This document shows positions 8,754 to 17,019 of a stretch of DNA of 64,000 bases, piece after piece. This stretch comes from an uncultured Bacillota bacterium. Lineage in GTDB: Bacteria > Bacillota > Clostridia > Christensenellales > Borkfalkiaceae. The first letter of the stretch is position 1; the number at the start of each line of letters is the position of its first letter. The stretch covers positions 33,268 through 97,267 of the forward strand of contig CASFTB010000004.1 of assembly GCA_949297575.1 (NCBI GenBank). The letters run 5' to 3'. The position numbers and the translations under genes were made by a program. Below the pieces are notes generated by a model. It searched no databases, was not told the origin of the DNA, and saw only the letters and a program-made list of their open reading frames with translations.

Positions 8754-8796
8754 AGATAGACGCCGCGCGTCCGGCCGGCGCACTGTTTTTCTGCGG

Positions 8797-8823
8797 ACCT
8801 CTCAAAACGGGAGGTTTTTTTCT
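8797..8823 (+). terminator. Riboswitch expression platform: hairpin overlapping the folT ribosome site
   Basis: ACCTC (8797-8801) pairs with GAGGT (8811-8815), followed by a T run to 8821. The 3' arm contains the GGGAGG ribosome site of folT (8809-8814). The short stem could act as terminator, as a site masking the Shine-Dalgarno sequence, or both. Confidence 0.6.
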
Positions 8824-9423
8824 ATGTTTACAAAAGCGTTCAGGTCTGTCTCCGTTTCCAGGAAGGTCGCGATGCTCGCCCTGTTCATCGCGGTCAGCGT
8901 CGTCGCAAATTCCGTGCTCGGCGTAGATATCGGGGCGAGCAACAAGATCGCCTTTACCTATCTCGTCTGCTTTTTTGCCGGGTGCATGATGGGCCCTGTG
9001 CCCGCCTTTATCGTCGGCGTGGTGGGGGATGCGATCGGCTTTCTGATCCAGCCGGTGGGCGTGTTCTGGTTCTTCGGGGTAACGCTGGGGCTGTTCGGCT
9101 TTCTTACTGGGCTGATCATGAACGGCATCCGCACAAAGACGGTGAAAGGGCTGTACGCCAAGGCCGTGCTCGCCTTTGCGGTGGGCTTTGTCGTCGTCAC
9201 CTGCATCGTCAATTCCGTCATAAATTATTTTTACAGTTATCTATTTTATTGGGACGGCATCTTTAAAAAAGGATTCTGGATCTATCTGGGCGGCAGGTTG
9301 GGCATCCAGTCTGTCGTGTATGTCGCAAACGCCGTCCTGTCCATGTTGCTGCTCGTCCCGCTGTATCGGCTGCCGCTGCTCGGCGACAGGCGGTTGGGGG
9401 ACCCCGCAGACAGGGACGAATGA
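8824..9423 (+). CDS. folT: ECF-type folate transporter substrate-binding (S) component FolT
   Basis: 199 residues, about six membrane helices. The N-terminal part VSVSRKVAMLALFIAVSVVANSVLG is typical of ECF S components, which dock to the shared EcfA/A'/T energising module (not in this window). The folate assignment rests mainly on the upstream THF riboswitch together with the family resemblance (FFAGCMMGPVPAFIVGVVGDAIGF). ATG 8824 is chosen because GGGAGG lies nine bases upstream, in the riboswitch hairpin; the frame is open upstream but that region is the riboswitch. A tail of charged residues ends the protein. Confidence 0.9.
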   Translation: MFTKAFRSVSVSRKVAMLALFIAVSVVANSVLGVDIGASNKIAFTYLVCFFAGCMMGPVPAFIVGVVGDAIGFLIQPVGVFWFFGVTLGLFGFLTGLIMNGIRTKTVKGLYAKAVLAFAVGFVVVTCIVNSVINYFYSYLFYWDGIFKKGFWIYLGGRLGIQSVVYVANAVLSMLLLVPLYRLPLLGDRRLGDPADRDE

Positions 9424-9462
9424 GAGGCCGCACAGGGGCCGCCGTCGGGCGGCCTCTGTTTT
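9423..9462 (+). terminator. Terminator between folT and the flippase gene
   Basis: AGAGGCCG (9423-9430) pairs with CGGCCTCT (9450-9457), followed by GTTTT. It begins inside the folT stop codon and sits between convergent genes. Confidence 0.7.
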
Positions 9463-10996
9463 ATCGGCGGCCGACGCTGCGCTGCGCCTGCGCGGGACGC
9501 CTGCGCGAGAACACTGCGACCCATCGCGGCTGTGCGAGACCCAGAGCGAACAACAGCAGTGCGTGGGCGGCGACGAGGATGCATCCGCACAAGATCGCCG
9601 CCGCGAGGTCGGGCAGGAGCGCGAAGAGGGTATTCCGCAAAAAGTAGCCGAGGGCCATGGCGGGAGGTACGGTCGCCGCCGTGCAGAGCGCGTGTCCGGC
9701 GCAGCGGAGCTTTTCCCTGCATTTTTTTGCGATGAGCCGGAAATTGAGCGTCATCGTGAGGATGTAGCTCGCCGTCATGCCGATGAGCAGGGCGTAAACG
9801 CCCGCCACCTGCGGCAGGGCCCAGACGCACAGCAGCGTCGCCGCCGCGCCCGCAAAGAAGAAGGCGCACGTCTGCTTTTCGCAGCCGATGGAATTGAGCA
9901 CGCTCGTCGAGATCATGGATAGGCTCATGGGCAGCAGCATGAAGCAGCTGTTGCGGATGATCTCGCCGCCGTGTGCGTCCGAAAAGAGGAGCACGCCGAT
10001 GTCCTCGCCCAGCGCGAAGAGGGGCGAGATGAGCAGGCAGGCGATGAGCGCGGTCACTTTGATCGCCTTTTCTATGTTCTCGCGCATCTTTTTGTGTTGG
10101 CTGCGGTAAAAATTTTCGGCGAGTTCGGGCACGAGCACGAGGGCGAGAGAACCGATGAGCGTGGCGGGGATGGAGAGCACGGGCATGCTCATGCCCATCG
10201 CCACGCCGATCTCGCTCATGGCTTCCGTGCTCGTAAAGCCCGCGGCGATCAGCCGTGCGGGCAGCAGCAGGGAGATGGCAGAGTTGACCAGTGCGCCCGA
10301 AGTGCGCATGCCCGTGATGGGCAACGCCGAGGAAAGCAGCGGCCTGAGCTGCCTGCGCGGGTCACGCAGCCTGCCTCCCTTGGCGAAGTACCAGGCAGCG
10401 CCCAGAGCAAAGGAGACGAGATAAGAGAGCACCACCGCCGCCGCGGCCCTGCGCGCGCCGTCGAATACGCCCGTCATCGAAGTCACGAGCAGGATGCCGG
10501 CGCCGATCATGACCAGTTCTTCCGCGAGGTCGATCACGCAGTAGGGGACGAACTGTTTGTTTCCCCAAAGGGTGCCGCGGATGACGGCATACACCGAGTT
10601 GAAGGTGAGCGAGGGCAGCAGTACGAGCAGCACCGACATGCACCGTGGGTCGGAAAAGAGGAAGTCGAATGCGCCGTGCGCGAAGAACAGGACGCAGAAG
10701 ACGGGTACCGAGAAGAGCAGCGAAGCGACGATCGCAGCAGAGACGACGGAGTGCCCTGCCGCCGTATTATTTTTGGCGCGGTATTTCGTGATGAGCCTGG
10801 ATACGGTGAGCGGGATGCCGGAGGAGGCTGCCGTGAGCAACACCGCAAATACAGAAAGCGCCACCTGATAGATGCCCACGCCTTCCGCGCCGAGCGTGCG
10901 CGAGAGCACGATGCGATATAAAAAACCGAACGCCTTTTCCGCGACGGAAAAAGCCGTCACGACCGCCGCCATGCGGTAGATGTTTTCCCTCTGCAT
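9461..10996 (-). CDS. SpoVB/MurJ-like polysaccharide (MOP superfamily) flippase
   Basis: 511 residues, about 14 membrane helices. The N-terminus (YRMAAVVTAFSVAEKAFGFLYRIVLSRTLGAEGVGIYQ) is the characteristic start of SpoVB/YtgP proteins, which flip lipid-linked sugar precursors for peptidoglycan, spore cortex or surface polymers. The C-terminal part fits the polysaccharide-biosynthesis C domain. ATG 10996 follows GGGAGGGGCAGG. The frame stays open far upstream (to 12409) opposite two plus-strand genes; that is a by-product of GC-rich codon use and not part of the protein. Whether this copy serves sporulation cannot be told. Confidence 0.88.
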   Translation of the reverse strand: MQRENIYRMAAVVTAFSVAEKAFGFLYRIVLSRTLGAEGVGIYQVALSVFAVLLTAASSGIPLTVSRLITKYRAKNNTAAGHSVVSAAIVASLLFSVPVFCVLFFAHGAFDFLFSDPRCMSVLLVLLPSLTFNSVYAVIRGTLWGNKQFVPYCVIDLAEELVMIGAGILLVTSMTGVFDGARRAAAAVVLSYLVSFALGAAWYFAKGGRLRDPRRQLRPLLSSALPITGMRTSGALVNSAISLLLPARLIAAGFTSTEAMSEIGVAMGMSMPVLSIPATLIGSLALVLVPELAENFYRSQHKKMRENIEKAIKVTALIACLLISPLFALGEDIGVLLFSDAHGGEIIRNSCFMLLPMSLSMISTSVLNSIGCEKQTCAFFFAGAAATLLCVWALPQVAGVYALLIGMTASYILTMTLNFRLIAKKCREKLRCAGHALCTAATVPPAMALGYFLRNTLFALLPDLAAAILCGCILVAAHALLLFALGLAQPRWVAVFSRRRPAQAQRSVGRR

Positions 10997-11054
10997 AGCC
11001 TGCCCCTCCCGCCCGCGAAGCGCGGCGAATTTTGTCTCTTTTATATATATCCGC

Positions 11055-11110
11055 GCCGCGGCTTTTTTATGAGGGGAGCACTGCCGCGGCTTTTTTATGA
11101 GGGGAGCACT
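11055..11110. repeat. 28-bp perfect tandem duplication
   Basis: Two identical 28-bp units (11055-11082 and 11083-11110), each starting GCCGCGGCTTTTTTATG and ending GGGAGCACT, lie in the intergenic space between the divergent flippase and LysM genes. Confidence 0.9.
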
Positions 11111-11174
11111 TTCCGCCGCACTGTCATTTTCGGCGCCTCCGCGCATACAATGTAAGAGGAAGGAGGGCGGAGCG

Positions 11175-11486
11175 ATGCTTTCTGAATGCGAGGAAAATCC
11201 TTTCGGGCTGTATGAGGTGCGCGAGGGGGATACCGTGCAGCAGGTCGCTGCCGCGCATGCGCTCACGCCCGCACTTCTCATCGCGGCGAACGGGCTCTCC
11301 GTCTTTCCGCCTGCGGGCAGCCTGCTCATCCTTCCGCATGCGGAAGGGGAGCTGCATACCGTAGTGCCGGGGGAGGACGTCGCCTCCCTCTGCGAAGCGT
11401 ACGGCATGTCGGCGGAAGAGTTCTTCCGCATGAACGGGTGCAGGGAGGTCTTCCCCGCGCAGCGCGTCTTTGTCCGCGGAAGGTAA
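11175..11486 (+). CDS. Small protein with two LysM domains
   Basis: 103 residues. Two LysM-type repeats are visible: residues about 13-55 (YEVREGDTVQQVAAAHALT, AANGL, LLILP) and 60-101 (HTVVPGEDVASLCEAYGMS, MNGC, VFV). LysM modules bind N-acetylglucosamine polymers in cell wall or spore cortex. There is no signal peptide, so it may act in the mother cell of a sporulating cell or reach the wall without Sec. ATG 11175 follows GGAAGGAGGGCGG. It is divergent from the SpoVB-like gene and just upstream of a Cys-rich protein, a context suggesting an envelope or spore-related role (inference). Confidence 0.8.
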   Translation: MLSECEENPFGLYEVREGDTVQQVAAAHALTPALLIAANGLSVFPPAGSLLILPHAEGELHTVVPGEDVASLCEAYGMSAEEFFRMNGCREVFPAQRVFVRGR

Positions 11487-11590
11487 AGGGGACGGTATAT
11501 CCGGGGCGCGGTCACCATCCGCGCCCTTTCTTCATATATTGATAGCAGAGAACGCGCGGCGTTTTCACTTTCAAACATCGGAGGTCCGAA

Positions 11591-12265
11591 ATGTCTTTCT
11601 TTTCCAACTTTCAGACGGATAAGTGCCCCGGGCCCATCAGCGGGAACCCGCTCGGCGGGCTGAACGAAAAGGTCTGCATCCAGGCGCAGCGCGTCTTTGA
11701 CGCCTGCATCAAGCAGGGCCGGCGCGAAGGGGCGGTGCTGAACATGACCGAGCCCGTGCCGGCGAATCCTACATATCCGCTCACCTTCATCAGCGCGCGC
11801 AGTACGACGTCCGTCGGAACGGTGACGGCCTTTCAGGTAGATCGCCTTCCCGACCGCGCAGGCTGTGCCCGCGTGCAGGCGACGGTGGATATCCCCGTCG
11901 AAGTCGTCTATACGGACGCCAACGGCGTCGAGGGCAAGGCGTCGAGCACCGTCACCGTCAGCGAGGACGTCATCCTCTTTGTGCCCCAGCCCTCCGTCAT
12001 GCCCTATGAAGTGCAGAGCGTGGTCAGCGCCGTCGCTCCGGAGGGCTCCTTCAATGCCGAAAACAATACCTTCACGGTCGACCTGTGCATCACCGTCATC
12101 CTCAAGATCATCATCGGCGTCGATCTGCTCGTGCCCTCTTACGGCTACTGCGTCATACCGCCCGCCCAGGAGTACACGCACGAGGTGTGCGCGGGGTTTT
12201 TCGAACTGCCGCTGTATCCGCAGGGCAATACAGACTGCGGCTGCTGCGGGAACTGCAACAAGTAA
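11591..12265 (+). CDS. Hypothetical beta-rich protein with Cys-rich tail; spore-coat-like
   Basis: 224 residues, no signal peptide. The N-terminus has KCPGPISGNPLGGLNEKVCIQ and an FDACIKQ motif. The middle is an alternating beta pattern (RVQATVDIPVEVVYTDANG, VTVSEDVILFVPQPSVMPYE) and the tail ends DCGCCGNCNK. The layout, a beta sandwich flanked by cysteines, resembles cysteine-rich coat or exosporium proteins of clostridia, but I cannot name a family. GGAGG precedes ATG 11591, and a terminator follows at once, so it is probably transcribed alone or with the LysM gene 104 bp upstream. Confidence 0.65.
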   Translation: MSFFSNFQTDKCPGPISGNPLGGLNEKVCIQAQRVFDACIKQGRREGAVLNMTEPVPANPTYPLTFISARSTTSVGTVTAFQVDRLPDRAGCARVQATVDIPVEVVYTDANGVEGKASSTVTVSEDVILFVPQPSVMPYEVQSVVSAVAPEGSFNAENNTFTVDLCITVILKIIIGVDLLVPSYGYCVIPPAQEYTHEVCAGFFELPLYPQGNTDCGCCGNCNK

Positions 12266-12272
12266 ACGGGAG

Positions 12273-12305
12273 AAAAAGCCGACGGAACGATCGGCTTTTT
12301 CTTTT
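12273..12305 (+). terminator. Intrinsic terminator
   Basis: AAAAAGCCGA (12273-12282) pairs with TCGGCTTTTT (12291-12300), followed by CTTTT. Confidence 0.88.
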
Positions 12306-12432
12306 GGGCGCTGCCGCGCGTTTTCCGTGGGGCGCCGCCGCGATTTCGGGCGGAAAAATACGGCGGGCGGCGGGTAAACGCTTTTAAAATGTTTTGATTT
12401 ATGGTACAATCATACAGAAAGGAAAGAGACTC

Positions 12433-13131
12433 ATGAAAATATTTGCGGTAAGCGACCTGCACCTCCCCGGCAACCAGCAGAAGCCGATGGACGTCTTCGG
12501 CGGCAATTGGGCGGGGCATTTTGAAAAGATAAAGGAGGACTGGCGTGCCCGCGTCGGCGAAGAGGACATCGTCCTTATCGCGGGCGACATCAGTTGGGCG
12601 ATGGCTCTCCCGGATGCACTGGACGATCTGGGCGGCATGCGCGGCCTCCCCGGGAAAAAGGTCTTTGTGCGCGGCAACCACGACTATTGGTGGTCGGGCA
12701 TCACGGCGCTGCGCAGGAGCGCGCCGGACGGTACGTTTTTCTTTTTGCAGAACGACTGCGTGCGCTTCGACGGCCTGGTCATCTGCGGTTCGCGCGGCTG
12801 GGTGTGCCCCGGTTGCGCGGAATATAAGCCGGAGGACGAAAAGATCTATCGGCGCGAGGCGGAGCGCTTCCGCCTCGCCTTTCAGGCGGCGGCAAAGGTG
12901 CGGCGCGAAGGGGACAGGCTGCTCTGCATGATCCATTACCCGCCCTTCAATGCCAAGCGGGAGGATTCCCTCTTTACGCAGATGTTCGAGGAAAACGGCG
13001 CGGATACCGTTGTATACGGCCATATCCACCGTGCTGCAGGGGCGTATCCCATGGAGTGCGAGAGGGGCGGCATCCGCTATCTGCTCACCTCCTGCGACCT
13101 CCTCGGTTTCAAACTGGCGGAAATTTATTGA
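12433..13131 (+). CDS. Calcineurin-like metallophosphoesterase
   Basis: 232 residues. All dimetal-site motifs are present: SDLHL (D8, H10), GDISW, GNHDYWW, HYPPF and GHIH. The N-terminus MKIFAVSDLHLPGN matches cytosolic YpbG/phosphohydrolase members found in Clostridia. It hydrolyses phosphate mono- or diesters; the natural substrate is unknown. ATG 12433 is preceded by GGAAAG; TACAAT (12405-12410) with an extended TGG is a likely -10 box. It stands alone, with the pyr operon promoter 145 bp downstream. Confidence 0.88.
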   Translation: MKIFAVSDLHLPGNQQKPMDVFGGNWAGHFEKIKEDWRARVGEEDIVLIAGDISWAMALPDALDDLGGMRGLPGKKVFVRGNHDYWWSGITALRRSAPDGTFFFLQNDCVRFDGLVICGSRGWVCPGCAEYKPEDEKIYRREAERFRLAFQAAAKVRREGDRLLCMIHYPPFNAKREDSLFTQMFEENGADTVVYGHIHRAAGAYPMECERGGIRYLLTSCDLLGFKLAEIY

Positions 13132-13275
13132 AACGAAGAGCGTCACAAACGGGCGCGCGGCCTGCATGCCGCGCGCTCTGCGCGCCTGTTTTTCTGAACG
13201 GGGCGGCAAGGATGGCCTGCTCTTCGCGCCGGCGGGGCAAGATTTGAATTTCTCAGAAAAATTCTCCCCATACGC

Positions 13276-13305
13276 TTTACAGCGAGGGGGCAAGTGTGCT
13301 ACAAT
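13276..13305 (+). promoter_or_regulatory. Promoter of the pyr operon
   Basis: TTTACA (13276-13281), 18 bp, TACAAT (13300-13305), with TGC just before the -10 box (extended -10). A leader of about 175 nt follows before pyrR. Confidence 0.75.
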
Positions 13306-13423
13306 AAAACCCGATAAAAGACTTTAATCGTACGGTACAGAGATGCCGAGAAGTCCGCAATCGAACGAGCATACGAAGAAAGGATCGGAGAAGGATTTTT
13401 TTCGTCTTCCGTTTGAACGAACG

Positions 13424-13453
13424 TACCCGTGCACTCTGTGCTCGGGTATTTTT
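13424..13453 (+). terminator. Attenuator terminator in the pyrR leader
   Basis: TACCCG (13424-13429) plus GCA pairs with TGC plus CGGGTA (13439-13448), followed by five T. It sits 35 bp upstream of pyrR, the expected place for a PyrR-controlled attenuator. An upstream ACAGAG (about 13336) is complementary to the terminator loop CTCTGT and could form an antiterminator. A canonical PyrR-binding sequence is not clear. Confidence 0.7.
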
Positions 13454-13487
13454 ATGCCGCCCGCAGACTGCGGCAGGGGAGGAGATC

Positions 13488-14036
13488 ATGCCCGAACATA
13501 TCCTGATGGACGGCGCGGCGATCGCGCGCATGCTCACGCGCCTCTCCCACGAGGTGGTGGAGAGGAACAGGGGAACGGAGGGGCTGTGCCTGCTCGGCAT
13601 CCCGCGGCGCGGAGAGATCGTCGCGCACCGCATCGCCGCGCTCATCAAAAAGTTCTATGCAGCCGAGCCGCCCTGTGCGGGCATCGATATCGGGCTATAC
13701 CGCGATGACCTCGTCAGCGGTTACTTCGTCCCCGATGCGGCGAAAAACTCCCTCGGCTTTTCGGTAGACGGCAAAAACGTCGTGCTCTGTGACGACGTAT
13801 TGCATACGGGCAGGAGCGTGCGCGCAGCGATCGAGGCGATCTTCGATCTCGGCAGGCCGGCGAAGGTCATGCTGCTCGTGCTGTGCGACAGGGGCGGCAG
13901 GGAAATGCCCGTCAGTCCCGATTTTGTCGGCAAAAACGTGCCTACCTCCCGCAAAGAATTTATCGACGTGAGCCTCGTCGAGATCGAGGGTGAAGACTCT
14001 CTCGGTATTTTACAGGACGGGAAGCGCGTAAAATAA
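13488..14036 (+). CDS. pyrR: PyrR, pyrimidine operon attenuation regulator / uracil phosphoribosyltransferase
   Basis: 182 residues, the usual length. In this family UMP-bound PyrR binds the leader mRNA and favours termination; a side activity makes UMP from uracil. The PRPP-binding motif is VVLCDDVLHTGRSVRAA, and IPRRGEIVAHRI and DIGLYRDDL are the other conserved blocks. GGGGAGGAG precedes ATG 13488; the frame is open upstream but overlaps the attenuator terminator. It is the first gene of the pyr operon and follows an attenuator, as expected for self-control. Confidence 0.95.
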   Translation: MPEHILMDGAAIARMLTRLSHEVVERNRGTEGLCLLGIPRRGEIVAHRIAALIKKFYAAEPPCAGIDIGLYRDDLVSGYFVPDAAKNSLGFSVDGKNVVLCDDVLHTGRSVRAAIEAIFDLGRPAKVMLLVLCDRGGREMPVSPDFVGKNVPTSRKEFIDVSLVEIEGEDSLGILQDGKRVK

Positions 14037-14087
14037 GAAACATTTATTCTGTTTTTGTTTAATATTTATACAGATCGAGGTCATACA

Positions 14088-15023
14088 ATGTTAGGAAAAG
14101 ATCTTTTGGGCCTATACGATACCTCTGCGGAGGATATTACGGCCATCCTCGACACTGCCGTGGGCATGAAAAAGCTGCTCACGCAGAACCTTAAAAAATT
14201 GCCGCATCTGCAGGGACGCACTGTGACCACGCTCTTTTATGAGAACAGCACCCGCACCCGCTGTTCTTTCGAGCTTGCGGCAAAGTATCTCGGCGCGGGC
14301 ACGGTAAACATCTCTGCCTCTTCCAGCTCCGTGCAAAAGGGAGAGACGCTCATCGACACCGGCTACACCCTTGATGCGATGAAGAACGACGTCATCGTCA
14401 TCCGCCATCCGATGGGCGGAGCGCCCCGTCTGCTGGCCTCGCATGTGCGTGCCTCCGTCGTCAACGGCGGCGACGGCATGAACGAGCATCCCACGCAGGC
14501 GCTCCTGGATTTTTATACCATGCGCGAGAAGTTCGGCTCTTTCAAGGGGCTGAAGGTCGCCATTTTGGGGGACATCGCGCATTCGCGCGTGGCAAAAAGC
14601 AACCTGTTCGGCCTGACAAAGCTGGGCGCGGAGGTGACCATGTTTGCGCCCGCCACGCTCATGCCGCAGGGTATCGGACAGATGGGGGCAAAGATCGCCC
14701 GTTCCCGCAAAGAGGCGCTTGCAGGGGCAAACGTCGTGATGGGGCTGCGTATCCAGCTCGAGCGCATGCACGGCGGGCTGTTCCCGTCCCTCTCCGAATA
14801 TGCGAAGTATTACGGCGTGGCGGAAGAACATCTCAAATATGCGGACAAAGACTGTATCGTCATGCATCCGGGGCCCGTCAATCGCGGCGTTGAGTTCACG
14901 TCCGACGTCATCGATGCGGAAAATTCCAAGATCACCGAACAGGTGCTCAACGGCGTCGCCGTCCGCATGGCGCTCCTGTTCCTGCTCGTCAAAAACAGAC
15001 AGGGAGGCGAAAAACATGAGTAA
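14088..15023 (+). CDS. pyrB: Aspartate carbamoyltransferase catalytic subunit
   Basis: 311 residues. It joins carbamoyl phosphate and aspartate, the committed step of pyrimidine synthesis. The carbamoyl-phosphate motif is FYENSTRTRCSFE, and the aspartate-side motif HPTQALLDFYT and the HPGPVNRG loop are intact. No pyrI regulatory gene is present, which is normal for Bacillota, where control lies with PyrR. ATG 14088 follows a CGAGG site. The stop overlaps pyrC by eight bases. Confidence 0.96.
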   Translation: MLGKDLLGLYDTSAEDITAILDTAVGMKKLLTQNLKKLPHLQGRTVTTLFYENSTRTRCSFELAAKYLGAGTVNISASSSSVQKGETLIDTGYTLDAMKNDVIVIRHPMGGAPRLLASHVRASVVNGGDGMNEHPTQALLDFYTMREKFGSFKGLKVAILGDIAHSRVAKSNLFGLTKLGAEVTMFAPATLMPQGIGQMGAKIARSRKEALAGANVVMGLRIQLERMHGGLFPSLSEYAKYYGVAEEHLKYADKDCIVMHPGPVNRGVEFTSDVIDAENSKITEQVLNGVAVRMALLFLLVKNRQGGEKHE

Positions 15024-16287
15024 ACTTCTCATCAGGGGCGGCGCGGCCGTTCTGGCTGCGGGTACAAAGGTCTGCGATATCCTCGTCGAGGACGGTAAGA
15101 TCGTCAAGATCGCGAGCTCTATCGGCGAAAAGGGGGCGGAGGTCATCGACGCGAAAGGGCTGCACGTCTTTCCCGGCCTCATCGACATGCATGTGCACCT
15201 GCGCGAGCCCGGCTATGAATATAAGGAGGACATCGCCAGCGGCGCCGCCGCGGCGGTCCGCGGCGGCTTTACGCAGGTCTGCTGCATGCCGAACACCCAG
15301 CCCGTCTGCGACAACGCCGCCGTCGTCGGCTATATCTTCGCCCGCTCGAAAGAGGTCGGACTGTGCAAAGTGCGTCCCATCGGCGCGATCACGAAGGGAG
15401 AACAGGGCGAATCTCTTGCCGAGATCGGCAAGATGAAGGAGGCGGGGGCGGTGGCGCTGAGCGACGACGGCCGCCCCGTGCCCACTGCGCGCATGATGCG
15501 CCTCGGGATGGAATATGCATCGGACTTCGGTCTCATCTGCCTCTCGCACTGCGAGGATAAGTCTCTGGCAGACGGCGGCTGCGTCAATGAGGGATACAAC
15601 AGCACGCTCGCGGGGCTCAAGGGTATCCCTCGCGCGGCAGAAGAAGTGATGGTCGCCCGCGAGATCGTGCTCGCGGAAACGCTCAAAAAGCGCGTGCATA
15701 TCTGTCACGTCTCCACAAAGGGCGCGGTGCAGCTGCTGCGCGAGGCTAAGGCGCGCGGCGTTGCCGTCACGGCGGAGAGCTGCCCGCATTATTTTGCGCT
15801 GACGGACGACATCATCCTCTCCTATGACGCGAACACCAAAGTAAACCCTCCCGTACGCGAAGCGGAGGATGTCGCCGCCGTCAAGGAAGGGCTGAGGGAC
15901 GGGACGCTGGACTGCATCGTCACCGACCATGCGCCGCACCATGCAGACGAAAAGAACGTCGAATACGACCTCGCGGCCTTCGGCATCAGCGGGATCGAGA
16001 CTTCCTTTTCTCTGTCCTATACTCATCTGGTAAAAGGCGGCATACTTACGCTCGAACAGCTCGCCGATCGCATGAGCGGGGCGCCGGCCCGCATCTTAGG
16101 GTTGGAAGGGGGCGCGCTTGCCGAGGGAGCTGTGGCCGACCTCATGCTTGCCGACCTGGATGCAAAGTACGTCATCGACAGCAAAGATTTTGTTTCCAAG
16201 GGCAAAAATACGCCGTTCAACGGTCGTGAAGTGTACGGCAAAGTAAAGTATACGATCGTGGACGGAATGGTCAAATTTTCCGAATAA
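15016..16287 (+). CDS. pyrC: Dihydroorotase (class I)
   Basis: 423 residues. It closes carbamoyl aspartate to dihydroorotate. The first metal ligands are in DMHVHLREPG (H59, H61), later ligands in LSHCED and HVST, and the catalytic aspartate in IVTDHAPHH. Length and motifs fit the long class I zinc enzymes of Bacillota. Its ATG lies inside the end of pyrB (ATGAGTAA), and GGGAGG precedes it, so translation is coupled. Confidence 0.96.
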   Translation: MSKLLIRGGAAVLAAGTKVCDILVEDGKIVKIASSIGEKGAEVIDAKGLHVFPGLIDMHVHLREPGYEYKEDIASGAAAAVRGGFTQVCCMPNTQPVCDNAAVVGYIFARSKEVGLCKVRPIGAITKGEQGESLAEIGKMKEAGAVALSDDGRPVPTARMMRLGMEYASDFGLICLSHCEDKSLADGGCVNEGYNSTLAGLKGIPRAAEEVMVAREIVLAETLKKRVHICHVSTKGAVQLLREAKARGVAVTAESCPHYFALTDDIILSYDANTKVNPPVREAEDVAAVKEGLRDGTLDCIVTDHAPHHADEKNVEYDLAAFGISGIETSFSLSYTHLVKGGILTLEQLADRMSGAPARILGLEGGALAEGAVADLMLADLDAKYVIDSKDFVSKGKNTPFNGREVYGKVKYTIVDGMVKFSE

Positions 16288-16321
16288 GTGGCGTTAATAG
16301 AAAAAACAAGTGCATTTCAGA

Positions 16322-16344
16322 AGTACTATGTCACACATAAAAGG
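16322..16344 (+). repeat. Copy 2 of the GTACTATG-N4-ACATAAA motif
   Basis: AGTACTATGTCACACATAAA, with TATG-N5-CATA at its centre, occupies the 64-bp gap between pyrC and pyrE and runs into the pyrE ribosome site AAGGAG. Confidence 0.5.
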
Positions 16345-16351
16345 AGAAAAC

Positions 16352-17011
16352 ATGAACTATAAGGAGCAATTTATCCGCTTTTTGGCGGAATGCGGAGTGT
16401 TGAAGTTTGGCTCGTTCAAACTCAAAAGCGGGCGCATCGCGCCGTACTTTCTGAACGCGGGAGAATACAAGACGGGCGCGCAGATCAGGCGTCTCGGCGA
16501 ATTTTATGCCGATTGCATCGTCGAAAACGGCATCCCCGTGCAGACGCTGTTCGGGCCGGCCTATAAGGGGATCCCGCTCGCTATTTCCGCAGCGGTCGCG
16601 CTGTGCGAAAAATATGGCAAGGACGTCGGCTTCTGTTTTGACCGCAAGGAGGTCAAAGATCACGGCGAGGGCGGCGTGTTTGTGGGAACACAGCCGAAGG
16701 ACGGAGACAAGGTCGTCATCATTGAAGATGTCATGACCAGTGGCAAGGCGCTCAAAGAGGTTCTGCCTAAACTGCGCGGCGCCGCCAAGGTGGACATTTC
16801 CGGCATGGTCATCACCGTCGACCGCATGGAAAAGGCGCTTGACTCTGAGCGGTCTGCCGTGCAACAGGCATATGCGGAGGAGGGCGTCAGGGTCTATTCC
16901 ATTGTCACGATCGAAGACATCATCGCTGCGCTCGAGGGCGGCATCATCGAGGGCAAAGAACATGTGTCCGCCATCCGCGCCTATCTCGCGCAGTATGGCG
17001 CAAATTATTGA
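16352..17011 (+). CDS. pyrE: Orotate phosphoribosyltransferase
   Basis: 219 residues. It joins orotate and PRPP to give orotidine monophosphate. The PRPP loop VVIIEDVMTSGKALKEV is intact, and FGPAYKGIPLAI and FCFDRKEVKDHGEGG are the other active-site parts, the latter being the flexible catalytic loop. The length fits the yeast/gamma-type PyrE rather than the shorter archaeal form. AAGGAG precedes ATG 16352. Eight bases separate it from pyrF. Confidence 0.95.
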   Translation: MNYKEQFIRFLAECGVLKFGSFKLKSGRIAPYFLNAGEYKTGAQIRRLGEFYADCIVENGIPVQTLFGPAYKGIPLAISAAVALCEKYGKDVGFCFDRKEVKDHGEGGVFVGTQPKDGDKVVIIEDVMTSGKALKEVLPKLRGAAKVDISGMVITVDRMEKALDSERSAVQQAYAEEGVRVYSIVTIEDIIAALEGGIIEGKEHVSAIRAYLAQYGANY

Positions 17012-17019
17012 GGTAAACT

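Noticed and set aside
10997..12409. Upstream extension of the SpoVB-like frame on the minus strand
   Set aside because: Opposite the LysM and Cys-rich genes, without homology; a good ribosome site and family start are at 10996.
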